The notes under the pieces: model-generated
The model's database searches: none
What the model saw: the letters and a program-made list of their open reading frames with translations, nothing else
Told to the model about the DNA's origin: nothing
Made by a program: the position numbers and the translations under genes
From: Streptomyces piniterrae
GTDB lineage: Bacteria; Actinomycetota; Actinomycetes; Streptomycetales; Streptomycetaceae
DNA: 64,000 nucleotides
Direction of reading: 5' to 3'
Assembly: GCF_005048155.1 (NCBI RefSeq)
Contig: NZ_SUMB01000021.1
Span: 1-64,000, forward strand
In this document: piece by piece, positions 1 through 10,230 of the stretch
Position numbering within the stretch: the stretch's first letter is position 1
Layout: every line of letters begins with the position of its first letter

Positions 1-491
1 GGGGCCGCGGCCGCGCGGAGGCGGGGCGCGGCCGCGCGGAGGCGGGGCGCGGCGCCGAGGGGCTCGCCGTGGGGCTGTCCGCGTCGACCGGCCCCGCCTC
101 CGCCGCGACCGCCCACCGCCAGGCGGAACAGGCGCTCTCGGTGGCCCGTAGGCGCGGCGGCGCGCTGGTGGAGCACGAGGACGTGGCGGCGGGATCCGTG
201 CTGCCGCTGCTCGCCGACGACGCCGTACGCGCCTTCGCCGACGGGCTGCTGCGCGCGCTGCGCGAGCATGACGCCACCGGCCGCGGCGATCTGGTCGCCT
301 CGCTGCGCGCCTGGCTGTCCCGGCACGGGCAGTGGGACGCGGCCGCCGCCGACCTGGGCGTACACCGCCACACCCTGCGCTACCGGATGCGGCGGGTGGA
401 GGAGATCCTGGGCCGCTCCCTGGACGACGCGGACGTGCGGATGGAGCTGTGGCTGGCCCTCAAGGCCAGCTCGGCGCCACCGGGGGAGTGA
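1..491 (+). CDS. PucR-family transcriptional regulator, 3' part only
   Basis: The reading frame is open from base 3 to the stop at 489-491, so the gene starts before the window. The last ~70 residues form a PucR-type C-terminal helix-turn-helix: a predicted helix around HDATGRGDLVASLRAWL, then AAAADLGVHRHTLRYRMRRVEEILG, which is the family signature (LxVHrnTLrYRLrrieeltG). Such proteins usually have sensory or GGDEF-like N-terminal domains and regulate amine, purine or carbon-source catabolism. It lies 212 bp upstream of a co-directional aldehyde dehydrogenase, which could be a target (inference). A perfect 2 x 21 bp repeat at 9-50 adds a low-complexity (GRAEAGR)2 linker just before the conserved part. 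Family assignment is solid; the ligand is unknown. Confidence 0.85.
   Translation, partial: GRGRAEAGRGRAEAGRGAEGLAVGLSASTGPASAATAHRQAEQALSVARRRGGALVEHEDVAAGSVLPLLADDAVRAFADGLLRALREHDATGRGDLVASLRAWLSRHGQWDAAAADLGVHRHTLRYRMRRVEEILGRSLDDADVRMELWLALKASSAPPGE
9..50 (+). repeat. Perfect 2 x 21 bp in-frame tandem repeat
   Basis: Bases 9-29 and 30-50 are identical. Because 21 is a multiple of 3, the repeat encodes GRAEAGR twice inside the PucR-type protein, ahead of its DNA-binding domain. It is probably a replication-slippage product in a disordered linker. Confidence 0.9.
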
Positions 492-703
492 GAACGGCGG
501 GGGAGGAGTGAGGGAGACAGGAGTGGAGTGAGAGAGGGCGGGGAGACCGCACGCCTCCTCCACCGCGGAGAGACACGCGGACGGATTACGCCGCTTCGGA
601 CAAACGCCACCGGAGGCTCGCGCCCCTACGGTGGGGGCAGAAAACGCAGCCGCTCCCAGAGCCATGCGCACCACCCACCATTTCGGAAGGGCCGGGATCC
701 ACT

Positions 704-2161
704 GTGCCGAACACTGCTGCAGCCCCCACCGCCTTTTGGCTCGCCGGCCGCAAGGCCACCGGCGAGGCCACCTTCGATGTCACCTCCCCCTGGGACGGAC
801 GTCTCGTCGGCACGGTGAGCGTCCCCACCGAGGCCCAGGTCGAGGAGGCCATCGAGGCCTCCGTCGCCGTGCAGGCCGAGCTCGCCGCGACGCCGGCCCA
901 TGTCCGGGCAGCCGCCCTGGACCACGTACATCGCCGGCTGGTGGAGCGTACGGAGGAGATCGCCCGGCTGATCTCCGCGGAGAACGGCAAGCCCATGAAG
1001 TGGGCGCGCGGCGAGGTCGGCCGCGCCATCTCCGTGTTCCGCTTCGCGGCCGAGGAGGCACGCCGCTTCAACGGCGGAGAGGCGCAGCGACTGGACACCG
1101 ACGCGGGCGGCGTCGGCCGGCTCGCGCTGACCCGCCGCATCCCGCGCGGCACGGTCCTGGGCATCGCGCCGTTCAACTTCCCGCTGAACCTGTGCGCCCA
1201 CAAGATCGCCCCGGCCATCGCGGCCGGCGCCCCGATCCTCCTCAAGCCGGCCCCGGCCACCCCGCTCTCCGGCCTGATCCTCGGCGAGCTGCTCGCCGAG
1301 ACCGAGCTGCCGGCCGGTTCCTGGTCGATCCTCCCGGTGCCCAACGACCGGATGGAGGCCCTGGTCCAGGACGAGCGGCTGCCGGTCGTCTCCTTCACCG
1401 GCTCCGAGAAGGTCGGCTACGCGATCCTCGACTCGGTGCCGCGCAAGCACTGCACCCTGGAGCTCGGCGGCAACGGCGCGGCCGTCGTCCTGCCGGACTT
1501 CTCCTCCGAGGCGGACCTGGACTGGGCGGCGCAGCGCATCGCCACCTTCTCCAACTACCAGGGCGGCCAGTCCTGCATCTCGGTGCAGCGGGTGATCGCG
1601 GACGCCTCCGTCTACGACCGGCTGGTGCCGAAGATCGTCGAGGCGGTCGGTGCGCAGGTCACCGGCGACCCGTCCGACGATGCGACCGAGGTCGGCCCGC
1701 TGGTCAGCGAGGACGCCGCCAAGCGCGTCGAGGCCTGGGTGGACGAGGCCGTGGACCGCGGCGCGAAGCTGCTCGCGGGCGGCAAGCGGGACGGTGCCTC
1801 GTACGCGCCGACCGTGCTCGCCGATGTGCCCGCCGACACGACGCTGGCCTGCGAGGAGGTCTTCGGCCCGGTGCTCACGGTCACCAAGGTCGACGGCGAG
1901 GCCGCGGCGTTCGACGCCGTCAACGACTCCAAGTACGGCCTCCAGGCGGGTGTGTTCACGCACGACGTGCAGACCGCGTTCCGTGCGCACCGCGCGCTGG
2001 AGGTCGGCGGCGTGATCATCGGCGATGTGCCGTCCTACCGCGCCGACCAGATGCCGTACGGCGGCGCCAAGCAGTCCGGCGTCGGCCGCGAGGGCGTCCG
2101 CTTCGCGATGGAGGACTACACGTACGAGCGGGTCATGGTCCTCACGGGCCTTGACCTGTAG
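704..2161 (+). CDS. NAD(P)-dependent aldehyde dehydrogenase family protein
   Basis: This 485-residue protein has the normal length for the aldehyde dehydrogenase superfamily. The GTG start at 704 follows a GGAAGG Shine-Dalgarno at 685-690. Seen in the sequence: the cofactor-binding segment PFNFPLN...KPAPATPLSG, the general-base glutamate in LELGGNG (E253), the nucleophile in GGQSC (C291), and EEVFGPVLTV with the late GGAKQSGVGREG motif. It should oxidise an aldehyde to the acid or acyl product in the cytoplasm; the substrate cannot be read from sequence. The upstream PucR-type gene suggests amine or amino-acid catabolism (inference). Two hairpins follow the stop, so it is probably transcribed alone. 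Confidence 0.9.
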   Translation: MPNTAAAPTAFWLAGRKATGEATFDVTSPWDGRLVGTVSVPTEAQVEEAIEASVAVQAELAATPAHVRAAALDHVHRRLVERTEEIARLISAENGKPMKWARGEVGRAISVFRFAAEEARRFNGGEAQRLDTDAGGVGRLALTRRIPRGTVLGIAPFNFPLNLCAHKIAPAIAAGAPILLKPAPATPLSGLILGELLAETELPAGSWSILPVPNDRMEALVQDERLPVVSFTGSEKVGYAILDSVPRKHCTLELGGNGAAVVLPDFSSEADLDWAAQRIATFSNYQGGQSCISVQRVIADASVYDRLVPKIVEAVGAQVTGDPSDDATEVGPLVSEDAAKRVEAWVDEAVDRGAKLLAGGKRDGASYAPTVLADVPADTTLACEEVFGPVLTVTKVDGEAAAFDAVNDSKYGLQAGVFTHDVQTAFRAHRALEVGGVIIGDVPSYRADQMPYGGAKQSGVGREGVRFAMEDYTYERVMVLTGLDL

Positions 2162-2169
2162 GAGTCACC

Positions 2170-2193
2170 GGTGCCGCGGGCGACCGCGGCACC
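2170..2193. terminator. 10 bp perfect hairpin just after the aldehyde dehydrogenase stop
   Basis: Arms 2170-2179 and 2184-2193 pair perfectly around a GCGA tetraloop, 8 bp after the stop codon. There is no U-tract, as is common for actinobacterial terminators. Confidence 0.6.
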
Positions 2194-2291
2194 AGCCGAC
2201 CGGCCTGGACCGGTGGACAGCGACGGCCGTCCCTTGGGCCGTACCGCCCGCCAGGCCCCCGGCCGACGCACCCCCCGGCGCCGGCCCCGGT

Positions 2292-2330
2292 CGCGGCGCG
2301 CTCCGGCACCCTGTTCCGGAGCGCGCCGCG
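2292..2330. terminator. 15 bp perfect hairpin in the 2162-2518 gap
   Basis: Arms 2292-2306 and 2316-2330 are perfect complements with a 9-base loop, followed by a pyrimidine-rich stretch. This is the strongest hairpin in the 357 bp gap between the aldehyde dehydrogenase and the acyl-CoA dehydrogenase. The rest of that gap shows no gene; the downstream promoter probably lies between 2380 and 2500, but no clear -35/-10 pair could be chosen. Confidence 0.7.
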
Positions 2331-2518
2331 TCCCCCGTTCTCCCCCCGGCACAGGGCCCGCCTACCACTCGTGGCGGGTATTCGCACCCTCGCCGCCGCA
2401 GCCCCGCGCCACCACTGGTGCAACCCGCGTGGATCGGGAACCCTCACAAGTAGCACTGACCGGTAGCCGACCGGCCTGCCGGTGCAGCACTCCCGATCCG
2501 CGGTGAGGTGAGCTCCTG

Positions 2519-4438
2519 ATGACCGCTCCGTCCATCCGAAAGGTTTCCGAGCGCGAGGCGCGGCAGGTCGCCGAGGCGGCCCGTGAGCAGGACTGGCGTA
2601 AGCCCAGCTTCGCCAAGGAACTGTTCCTGGGGCGCTTCAGGCTCGACCTCATCCATCCGCACCCCACCCCGGCGGCGGACGACGTGCGCCGCGGGGAGAA
2701 GTTCCTGGCCACCCTGCGCGAGTTCTGCGACACGAAGATCGACAGCGCCCGCATCGAGCGCGAGGGCCAGATCCCGGACGAGACGATCAACGGGCTCAAG
2801 GAACTCGGCGCGTTGGGCATGAAGATCGACACGAGGTACGGCGGCCTCGGCCTGACCCAGGTCTACTACAACAGGGCGCTCTCCCTGGTCGGTTCCGCCA
2901 GCCCCGCCATCGGCGCGCTGCTGTCGGCACATCAGTCGATCGGCGTACCGCAGCCGCTGAAGATCTTCGGCACCCAGGAGCAGAAGGACACCTTCCTGCC
3001 GCGCTGTGCCCGTACGGACATCTCCGCGTTCCTGCTGACCGAGCCGGACGTGGGCTCCGACCCGGCCCGGCTGGCGACCACCGCCGTCCCGGACGGCGAC
3101 GGCTACGTACTGGACGGCGTGAAGCTGTGGACCACCAACGGGGTCGTCGCCGATCTGCTGGTGGTCATGGCCCGGGTGCCCGCCTCCGACGGCCACAAGG
3201 GCGGCATCACCGCCTTCGTCGTCGAGGCGGACTCGCCCGGCATCACCGTCGAGAACCGCAACGCGTTCATGGGCCTGCGCGGCCTGGAGAACGGGGTGAC
3301 CCGCTTCCACCAGGTACGGGTCCCCGCCGGGCACCGTATCGGCCCCGAGGGCGCGGGCCTGAAGATCGCCCTGACCACGCTCAACACCGGCCGGCTCTCG
3401 CTGCCCGCGATGTGCGTCGGCGCGGGCAAGTGGTCCTTGAAGATCGCCCGCGAGTGGTCCGCGGCCCGTGAGCAGTGGGGCAAGCCGATCGCCCGGCACG
3501 AGGCCGTCGGCACCAAGATCTCCTTCATCGCCGCGACCACCTTCGCCCTCGAAGCCGTCGTCGACCTCTCCTCCCAGATGGCCGACGAGAACCGCAACGA
3601 CATCCGTATCGAGGCGGCCCTCGCCAAGCTCTTCGGCTCCGAGATGGGCTGTCTGATCGCGGACGAGCTGGTGCAGATCCGCGGCGGCCGCGGCTTCGAG
3701 ACCGCCGCCTCCCTGGCCGCCCGCGGCGAACGCGCCGTCCCTGCCGAACAGCTGCTGCGCGATCTGCGGATCAACCGGATCTTCGAGGGCTCGACGGAGA
3801 TCATGCATCTGTTGATCGCGCGGGAGGCGGTGGACGCCCATCTGTCGGTCGCCGGTGACCTCATCGACCCCGACAAGAGCCTCGCCGACAAGGGCCGGGC
3901 GGCGGCCAAGGCCGGCGGGTTCTACGCCCGCTGGCTGCCCAAGCTCGTCACCGGACCGGGTCAACTTCCGCGCACCTACCAGGAGTTCGGCGACCTGGCG
4001 GGGCATCTGCGCTATGTCGAACGGTCCGCACGCAAGCTCGCCAGGTCCACCTTCTACGCGATGTCCCGGTGGCAGGGCCGGATGGAGACCAAACAGGGCT
4101 TCCTCGGCCGGATCGTCGACATCGGCGCCGAACTCTTCGCCATGAGCGCGGCCTGCGTACGGGCCGAGCATCTGCGGATCACCGGTGAGCACGGCCGCGA
4201 GGCGCACCAGCTCGCCGACGCCTTCTGCCGCCAGTCCCGGATCCGCGTCGAGGAACTCTTCGCACGCCTGTGGACCAACACCGACAGCGTCGACCGGAAG
4301 GTCGTCTCCGGGGTCCTCGACGGCAGCTACACCTGGCTGGAGGAGGGCGTCGTCGACCCCAGCGGCGACGGCCCCTGGATCGCCGACGCCACCCCGGGCC
4401 CGAGCGCGAAGGACAATGTGCACCGGCCCATCCGCTGA
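2519..4438 (+). CDS. Acyl-CoA dehydrogenase (long, VLCAD-like)
   Basis: This 639-residue flavoenzyme should catalyse the alpha,beta-dehydrogenation of acyl-CoA in beta-oxidation. The ATG at 2519 follows GGTGAGGTGAG at 2502-2512. Seen: the N-terminal helical domain, the FAD/substrate segment FLLTEPDVGSDPARL, LWTTNG, the middle beta domain, QIRGGRGFET, and the IFEGSTEIM motif whose glutamate (E423) is the predicted catalytic base. At ~640 residues it exceeds ordinary short/medium-chain enzymes (~380) and has a C-terminal helical extension like very-long-chain enzymes. The chain-length preference is therefore an inference from length and domain layout. It is flanked by hairpins on both sides and is probably monocistronic. 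Confidence 0.9.
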   Translation: MTAPSIRKVSEREARQVAEAAREQDWRKPSFAKELFLGRFRLDLIHPHPTPAADDVRRGEKFLATLREFCDTKIDSARIEREGQIPDETINGLKELGALGMKIDTRYGGLGLTQVYYNRALSLVGSASPAIGALLSAHQSIGVPQPLKIFGTQEQKDTFLPRCARTDISAFLLTEPDVGSDPARLATTAVPDGDGYVLDGVKLWTTNGVVADLLVVMARVPASDGHKGGITAFVVEADSPGITVENRNAFMGLRGLENGVTRFHQVRVPAGHRIGPEGAGLKIALTTLNTGRLSLPAMCVGAGKWSLKIAREWSAAREQWGKPIARHEAVGTKISFIAATTFALEAVVDLSSQMADENRNDIRIEAALAKLFGSEMGCLIADELVQIRGGRGFETAASLAARGERAVPAEQLLRDLRINRIFEGSTEIMHLLIAREAVDAHLSVAGDLIDPDKSLADKGRAAAKAGGFYARWLPKLVTGPGQLPRTYQEFGDLAGHLRYVERSARKLARSTFYAMSRWQGRMETKQGFLGRIVDIGAELFAMSAACVRAEHLRITGEHGREAHQLADAFCRQSRIRVEELFARLWTNTDSVDRKVVSGVLDGSYTWLEEGVVDPSGDGPWIADATPGPSAKDNVHRPIR

Positions 4439-4476
4439 GGGCCGCAGGCCGGCTCCACGAGGTCTCCCACGGGCGC

Positions 4477-4510
4477 CTCGTACGGGCACACGCACCGCCG
4501 CCCGTACGAG
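4477..4510. terminator. 11 bp hairpin after the acyl-CoA dehydrogenase
   Basis: Arms 4477-4487 and 4500-4510 are perfect complements around a 12-base loop, 39 bp past the stop. It separates the fatty-acid gene from the dxr operon. Confidence 0.6.
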
Positions 4511-4598
4511 CCGCCCCGCCCCGGCGGCGAAAACGTGAGCCGCTCGTGATCATCGCGTCGCCGACTCGGTGCCCGGAGCGCCCCGCCGACCGGCCACA

Positions 4599-5873
4599 AT
4601 GGACCACATGACGGACTCCCTCGCCCACCCGCACCTGCGCTTCGATCCGGCCCCCGGCGATCCCGGCGGCCCGCGTGAGGTCGTGATCCTCGGCTCGACC
4701 GGCTCGATCGGCACCCAGGCGATCGACCTCGTGCTGCGCAACCCCGGCCGCTTCCGTGTGACCGCGCTCTCCGCGGCCGGCGGCCGGGTCGAACTGCTCG
4801 CCGAGCAGGCGCACCGGCTGCGGGTCCGCACCGTCGCGGTGGCCCGCGAGGACGCGGTGCCCGCGCTGCGCGAGGCGCTGACCGCGCGCTACGGGACGGG
4901 AGAGCCGCTGCCCGAGATCCTGGCGGGCCCCGACGCGGCCACCGAACTCGCCGCCTCGCCCTGCCACACCGTCCTCAACGGCATCACCGGCTCCATCGGC
5001 CTCGCCCCCACCCTCGCCGCCCTCACGGCCGGCCGGGCGCTCGCCCTCGCCAACAAGGAGTCCCTGATCGTCGGCGGGCCGCTGGTCAAGGCCCTCGCCA
5101 AGCCCGGCCAGATCATCCCCGTCGACTCCGAGCACTCCGCGCTCTTCCAGGCGCTGGCCGGCGGCGCCCGCGAAGAGGTGCGCAAGCTCGTCGTCACCGC
5201 CTCCGGCGGCCCGTTCCGCGGCCGTACGAAGCGCGAGCTGGCCGAGGTGACGCCCGAGCAGGCGCTGGCCCACCCCACCTGGGCGATGGGCCCCGTCATC
5301 ACCATCAACTCCGCGACCCTGGTCAACAAGGGCCTGGAGGTCATCGAGGCGCATCTGCTCTACGACGTCCCCTTCGACCGCATCGAGGTCGTCGTCCATC
5401 CGCAGTCCTACATCCACTCGATGGTGGAGTTCACCGACGGCTCGACCCTCGCCCAGGCCAGCCCGCCCGACATGCGGATGCCGATCGCGCTCGGCCTCGG
5501 CTGGCCCGACCGGGTCCCGGACGCCGCGCCCGGCATCGACTGGACGAAGGCGCAGACCTGGGAGTTCTTCCCGCTGGACGCGGAAGCCTTCCCGTCCGTC
5601 CCGCTGGCCTGCCACGTAGGTGATCTGGGCGGCACCGCCCCCGCCGTCTTCAACGCGGCGAACGAGGAATGCGTGGACGCGTTCCTCAAGGGTGGGCTGC
5701 CATTCACCGGGATTGTGGATACGGTCGCCGAAGTGGTCGCCGAGCACGGCACGCCCGCACAGGGAACCTCCCTGACCGTCGCGGACGTCCTGGAGGCGGA
5801 AACCTGGGCGCGCGCCCGCGCCCGCGAACTGGCCGCCCGTGCGGCACGTACACCTTCGGAGGTGCGCGCATGA
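4599..5873 (+). CDS. dxr: 1-deoxy-D-xylulose 5-phosphate reductoisomerase
   Basis: This is the second enzyme of the MEP isoprenoid pathway, converting DXP to MEP with NADPH. Seen: the NADPH loop LGSTGSIGTQAID near the N-terminus, the metal/substrate motifs VDSEHSALFQ, SGGPFRGR and NSATLVNKGLEVIEA, and HPQSYIHSMVEF. The length is ~424 residues from the ATG at 4599; a second ATG at 4608 and an in-frame GTG at 4569 are alternatives, and none has a strong Shine-Dalgarno. The gene overlaps the next one by 4 bases (ATGA at 5870-5873) and lies in one run with rseP and ispG, so two MEP genes flank an intramembrane protease. Confidence 0.96.
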   Translation: MDHMTDSLAHPHLRFDPAPGDPGGPREVVILGSTGSIGTQAIDLVLRNPGRFRVTALSAAGGRVELLAEQAHRLRVRTVAVAREDAVPALREALTARYGTGEPLPEILAGPDAATELAASPCHTVLNGITGSIGLAPTLAALTAGRALALANKESLIVGGPLVKALAKPGQIIPVDSEHSALFQALAGGAREEVRKLVVTASGGPFRGRTKRELAEVTPEQALAHPTWAMGPVITINSATLVNKGLEVIEAHLLYDVPFDRIEVVVHPQSYIHSMVEFTDGSTLAQASPPDMRMPIALGLGWPDRVPDAAPGIDWTKAQTWEFFPLDAEAFPSVPLACHVGDLGGTAPAVFNAANEECVDAFLKGGLPFTGIVDTVAEVVAEHGTPAQGTSLTVADVLEAETWARARARELAARAARTPSEVRA

Positions 5874-7171
5874 CGACCTGGATGACCATCCTCGGCATAG
5901 TCGTCTTCGTCGTCGGCCTGCTGTTCTCCATCGCCTGGCACGAGCTCGGCCATCTCTCCACGGCCAAGCTCTTCGGCATCCGGGTGCCGCAGTACATGGT
6001 GGGTTTCGGGCCGACGCTCTTCTCCCGTAAGAAGGGCGACACCGAGTACGGCATCAAGGCCATCCCGCTCGGCGGCTACATCCGCATGATCGGCATGTTC
6101 CCGCCCGGCGACGACGGGAAGCTCCAGGCCCGCTCCTCCTCGCCGTTCCGCGGAATGATCGAGGACGCCCGCTCGGCGGCCTTCGAGGAGCTCCAGCCCG
6201 GCGACGAGAAGCGGCTGTTCTACACCCGCAAGCCCTGGAAGCGCATCATCGTGATGTTCGCCGGGCCGTTCATGAACCTGATCCTCGCGGTCGTGATCTT
6301 CATGAGCGTCCTGATGGGCTTCGGGATCAACACCCAGACGACCCAGGTCGGCTCGGTCTCGGACTGCGTCATCTCGGCCGCCGCCAAGACCGACAAATGC
6401 CCCGGCGACGCCAAGGACTCCCCGGCCAAGGCCGCCGGGCTGCGGGCCGGCGACAAGATCCTCTCGTTCAACGGCCGGGCCGTCCCGGACTGGGGCACCC
6501 TCCAGCAGCAGATCCGCGACACCACCGGACCTGCCACGATCGTCATCGAACGGCACGGCGCCCGGCAGACCCTGCACGCCGACCTGATCGAGAACAAGGT
6601 CGCCAAGACCGACGGCCACGGCGGCTATGTCCCCGGCGAGTACGTCACCGCCGGATTCCTCGGCTTCACCCCGGCCAGCGGCGTCGTCCCGCAGACCTTC
6701 GGCCAGTCCGTGGACCGCATGGGCAACATGGTCCAGCAGGGCGTCGAATCGCTGGTCAACCTGCCCGCCAAGGTCCCCGACCTGTGGGACGCGGCCTTCA
6801 ACGGCGGCGAACGCAAGCAGGACTCCCCGATGGGTGTGGTCGGCGCGGCCCGGGTCGGCGGCGAGGTCTTCTCCCTGGACATCCCGCCGGAGCAGCGGGT
6901 CGCGACCATGCTCTTCCTGGTCGCAGGATTCAACCTCTCGCTGTTCCTGTTCAACATGCTGCCGCTGCTGCCGCTGGACGGCGGGCACATCGCCGGCGCC
7001 GTGTGGGAGTCGATCCGCCGGGCCTTCGCCAAGATCGTCCGACGCCCCGACCCCGGTCCCTTCGACGTCGCCAAGCTGATGCCGGTCGCCTATGTCGTCG
7101 CCGGGATCTTCATCTGCTTCACGCTGCTGGTGCTGGTCGCGGACGTGGTGAATCCGGTGAAGCTGACATAG
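5870..7171 (+). CDS. rseP: RseP/Rip1-family site-2 intramembrane zinc metalloprotease (M50)
   Basis: This 433-residue membrane protease should cleave anti-sigma factors or other membrane proteins within the bilayer. The ATG at 5870 overlaps the dxr stop and follows GGAGGT. Seen: the first transmembrane helix with zinc motif HELGH (H24-H28), the GFGPTLFSRKKGDTEYGI segment, a periplasmic PDZ domain (AAGLRAGDKILSFNGR), and the C-terminal LDG motif in LLPLDGGH (D370) within a membrane segment. Position immediately after dxr is typical of bacteria. The natural substrate is unknown; in actinobacteria such enzymes act in envelope-stress signalling (family knowledge). Confidence 0.94.
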   Translation: MTTWMTILGIVVFVVGLLFSIAWHELGHLSTAKLFGIRVPQYMVGFGPTLFSRKKGDTEYGIKAIPLGGYIRMIGMFPPGDDGKLQARSSSPFRGMIEDARSAAFEELQPGDEKRLFYTRKPWKRIIVMFAGPFMNLILAVVIFMSVLMGFGINTQTTQVGSVSDCVISAAAKTDKCPGDAKDSPAKAAGLRAGDKILSFNGRAVPDWGTLQQQIRDTTGPATIVIERHGARQTLHADLIENKVAKTDGHGGYVPGEYVTAGFLGFTPASGVVPQTFGQSVDRMGNMVQQGVESLVNLPAKVPDLWDAAFNGGERKQDSPMGVVGAARVGGEVFSLDIPPEQRVATMLFLVAGFNLSLFLFNMLPLLPLDGGHIAGAVWESIRRAFAKIVRRPDPGPFDVAKLMPVAYVVAGIFICFTLLVLVADVVNPVKLT

Positions 7172-7186
7172 CGGGCCAAAAGCCCC

Positions 7187-7222
7187 GGCCGGGTACCCGT
7201 GAGCGCACATGGGTGCCCGGCC
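7187..7222. terminator. 12 bp hairpin between rseP and ispG
   Basis: Arms 7187-7198 and 7211-7222 pair over 12 positions with one G-U pair and a 12-base loop, 16 bp past the rseP stop. It may attenuate or end the dxr-rseP transcript. The remaining ~120 bp before ispG would have to hold the ispG promoter; no convincing -35/-10 pair was found. Confidence 0.55.
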
Positions 7223-7342
7223 ACCTCCGTTTGAGGGGCCGCGCGGGCTCGATGTGCCCCTGGCAATCTCCGTGCCGTAATCTCGGAGGCCGGAGCCCGC
7301 CGAAGCCGGGACCTAGATCCACACCTTGGGGTTGCTCGCCAG

Positions 7343-8500
<1,158 letters not shown>

Positions 8501-8516
8501 CCCACCGCACCGCCGC

Positions 8517-8551
8517 CGAGCCCCGCCGCCCGCCCCGGGCCGCGGGGCTCG
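8517..8551. terminator. 10 bp hairpin after ispG
   Basis: Arms 8517-8526 and 8542-8551 are perfect complements with a 15-base GC-rich loop, 17 bp after the ispG stop. Confidence 0.55.
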
Positions 8552-8673
8552 CGCGCATCCCCGACGAAGCCGCCCGCAGCGGGCCCCGGGTGCTCCCGCG
8601 CAGGTGGAGGTAAAGTGCCAAGACCTGCTCCCGCCTGGCCTCCCAGGCCCGCACCGGTGAGGCATTCCGACAC

Positions 8674-9519
8674 GTGCTGACGACCACCACCATCAAGGTC
8701 CTCGAGCCCGGGGAGCTCGACGACGCCCTCGCGGTCCTGGACCGCGAACCGGTCGCCAATGCCTTCGTCGCCGCCCGCGTCCAGATCGCCGGCCTCGACC
8801 CCTGGCGGCTCGGCGGCGAGATGTGGGGCTGGTACGTCGGCGGCCGACTGGAATCCCTCTGCTACGCCGGCGCCAACCTCGTCCCCGTCTGCGCCACCCC
8901 CGAGGCCGTCCGCGGCTTCGCCGAGCGCGCCCGCCGCCAGGGCCGCCGCTGCTCCTCCATCGTCGGCCCGGCAGGCCCCACCGCCGAGCTGTGGGAGCTG
9001 CTGGAACCCCACTGGGGACCGGCCCGCGAGGTCCGCGCCCACCAGCCCCTGATGGTCACCAGCTCGCCGTCCACGGAGATCGCGCCCGACCCGTACGTGC
9101 GCCGGATCCGCAAGAACGAGATGGACGTGATCATGCCCGCGTGCGTGGCCATGTTCACCGAAGAGGTCGGCATCTCCCCGATGGCCGGCGACGGCGGACT
9201 CCTCTACCAGGCACGGGTCGCCGAACTCGTCGGCTCCGGCCGGTCCTTCGCCCGCATCGAGGACGGCAAGGTCGTCTTCAAGGCCGAGATCGGCGCCGCC
9301 ACCCCGCACGCCTGCCAGATCCAGGGCGTCTGGGTCGACCCCGCCTACCGCGGCAAGGGCCTGTCCGAGACCGGTATGGCCGCCGTACTGCGCTACGCGC
9401 TCAGCGATGTCGCCCCCGTCGTCAGCCTCTACGTCAACGACTACAACACCGCCGCCCGCGCCTCCTACCGCCGGGTGGGCTTCAAGGAAGTCGGCGCGTT
9501 CATGAGCGTTCTCTTCTGA
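8674..9519 (+). CDS. GNAT-family N-acetyltransferase with DUF4081-like N-terminal domain
   Basis: This 281-residue protein starts at GTG 8674 after GGTGAGG at 8656-8662. The C-terminal ~130 residues are a GNAT fold: KNEMDVIMPACVAMFTEEVG, then the acetyl-CoA motif IQGVWVDPAYRGKGLSETGM and the final LYVNDYNTAARASYRRVGF. The N-terminal ~110 residues (VLDREPVANAFVAARV, GAGNL-like GANLVPV) resemble the DUF4081 domain often fused to GNAT in actinobacteria. The acceptor substrate is unknown. It sits 40 bp ahead of a second acetyltransferase gene, with which it may be co-transcribed. Confidence 0.85.
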   Translation: MLTTTTIKVLEPGELDDALAVLDREPVANAFVAARVQIAGLDPWRLGGEMWGWYVGGRLESLCYAGANLVPVCATPEAVRGFAERARRQGRRCSSIVGPAGPTAELWELLEPHWGPAREVRAHQPLMVTSSPSTEIAPDPYVRRIRKNEMDVIMPACVAMFTEEVGISPMAGDGGLLYQARVAELVGSGRSFARIEDGKVVFKAEIGAATPHACQIQGVWVDPAYRGKGLSETGMAAVLRYALSDVAPVVSLYVNDYNTAARASYRRVGFKEVGAFMSVLF

Positions 9520-9559
9520 CCCGCCACCGATGTCACCTGCCGCCTTGTACGCTCCGACC

Positions 9560-10096
9560 ATGGATGACGTCGCGGTCGGCCCCCTCGATCTCGCTGCCCG
9601 CGTGGACGACGCACTCGCCGTCCAAGCGCTCGCCTTCGGACTGACCGACGACGAGATCGCCGTCCGCCGGCACATCATCCTGCGCCACCTCGGCTGCCCC
9701 GGCGCCCGCGCGCTCGGCGCGACCACCCCCGCCGGCCGGCTCATCGGCTTCGTCTACGGCATGCCCAACGACCGCGCCCACTGGTGGTCCACCGTCGTCG
9801 AGCCCTATCTGCGCGGCGAGGGCCTCGACCACTGGCTCGACGGCTCCTTCGTCATCACCGAGCTGCACGTCCACCCCGCCTACCAGAACCGGGGCATCGG
9901 CCGGACCCTGATCACCCGCATCACCGACGAGGCCACCGAACCCCGCAGCATCCTCTCCGCCATCGACACCGAAAGCCCGGCCCGCGCCCTCTACCGCTCC
10001 CTGGGCTACATGGACATCGCCCGCCGGGTGCTGTTCCCCAGCGCGCCCATTCCGTACGCGGTCATGGGCGCACCGCTGCCCCTGAAACGGCGCTGA
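9560..10096 (+). CDS. GNAT-family N-acetyltransferase
   Basis: From the ATG at 9560 (DDVAVGPLDLAARVDDAL) the protein has 178 residues; an in-frame ATG at 9530 would add ten residues but lacks a better ribosome site. The acetyl-CoA-binding motif is ITELHVHPAYQNRGIGRTL, followed by SPARALYRSLGYMDIARRVLF, a normal GNAT C-terminus. The substrate is unknown. The gene follows another GNAT gene and precedes proS by 134 bp. No unusual features were seen. Confidence 0.85.
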   Translation: MDDVAVGPLDLAARVDDALAVQALAFGLTDDEIAVRRHIILRHLGCPGARALGATTPAGRLIGFVYGMPNDRAHWWSTVVEPYLRGEGLDHWLDGSFVITELHVHPAYQNRGIGRTLITRITDEATEPRSILSAIDTESPARALYRSLGYMDIARRVLFPSAPIPYAVMGAPLPLKRR

Positions 10097-10230
10097 GGGG
10101 GTGCGGGCCGCGGCGCCGTACGGGCACCCCCATCGGCTCGGGCCAGGCGCCGCGAAGAACCCGTTCACGCCCAGTGCGGCGAACCCGCTAACCTCCTGTG
10201 AGTCACCTTTCTTACGCAGGAGAAACTCCC

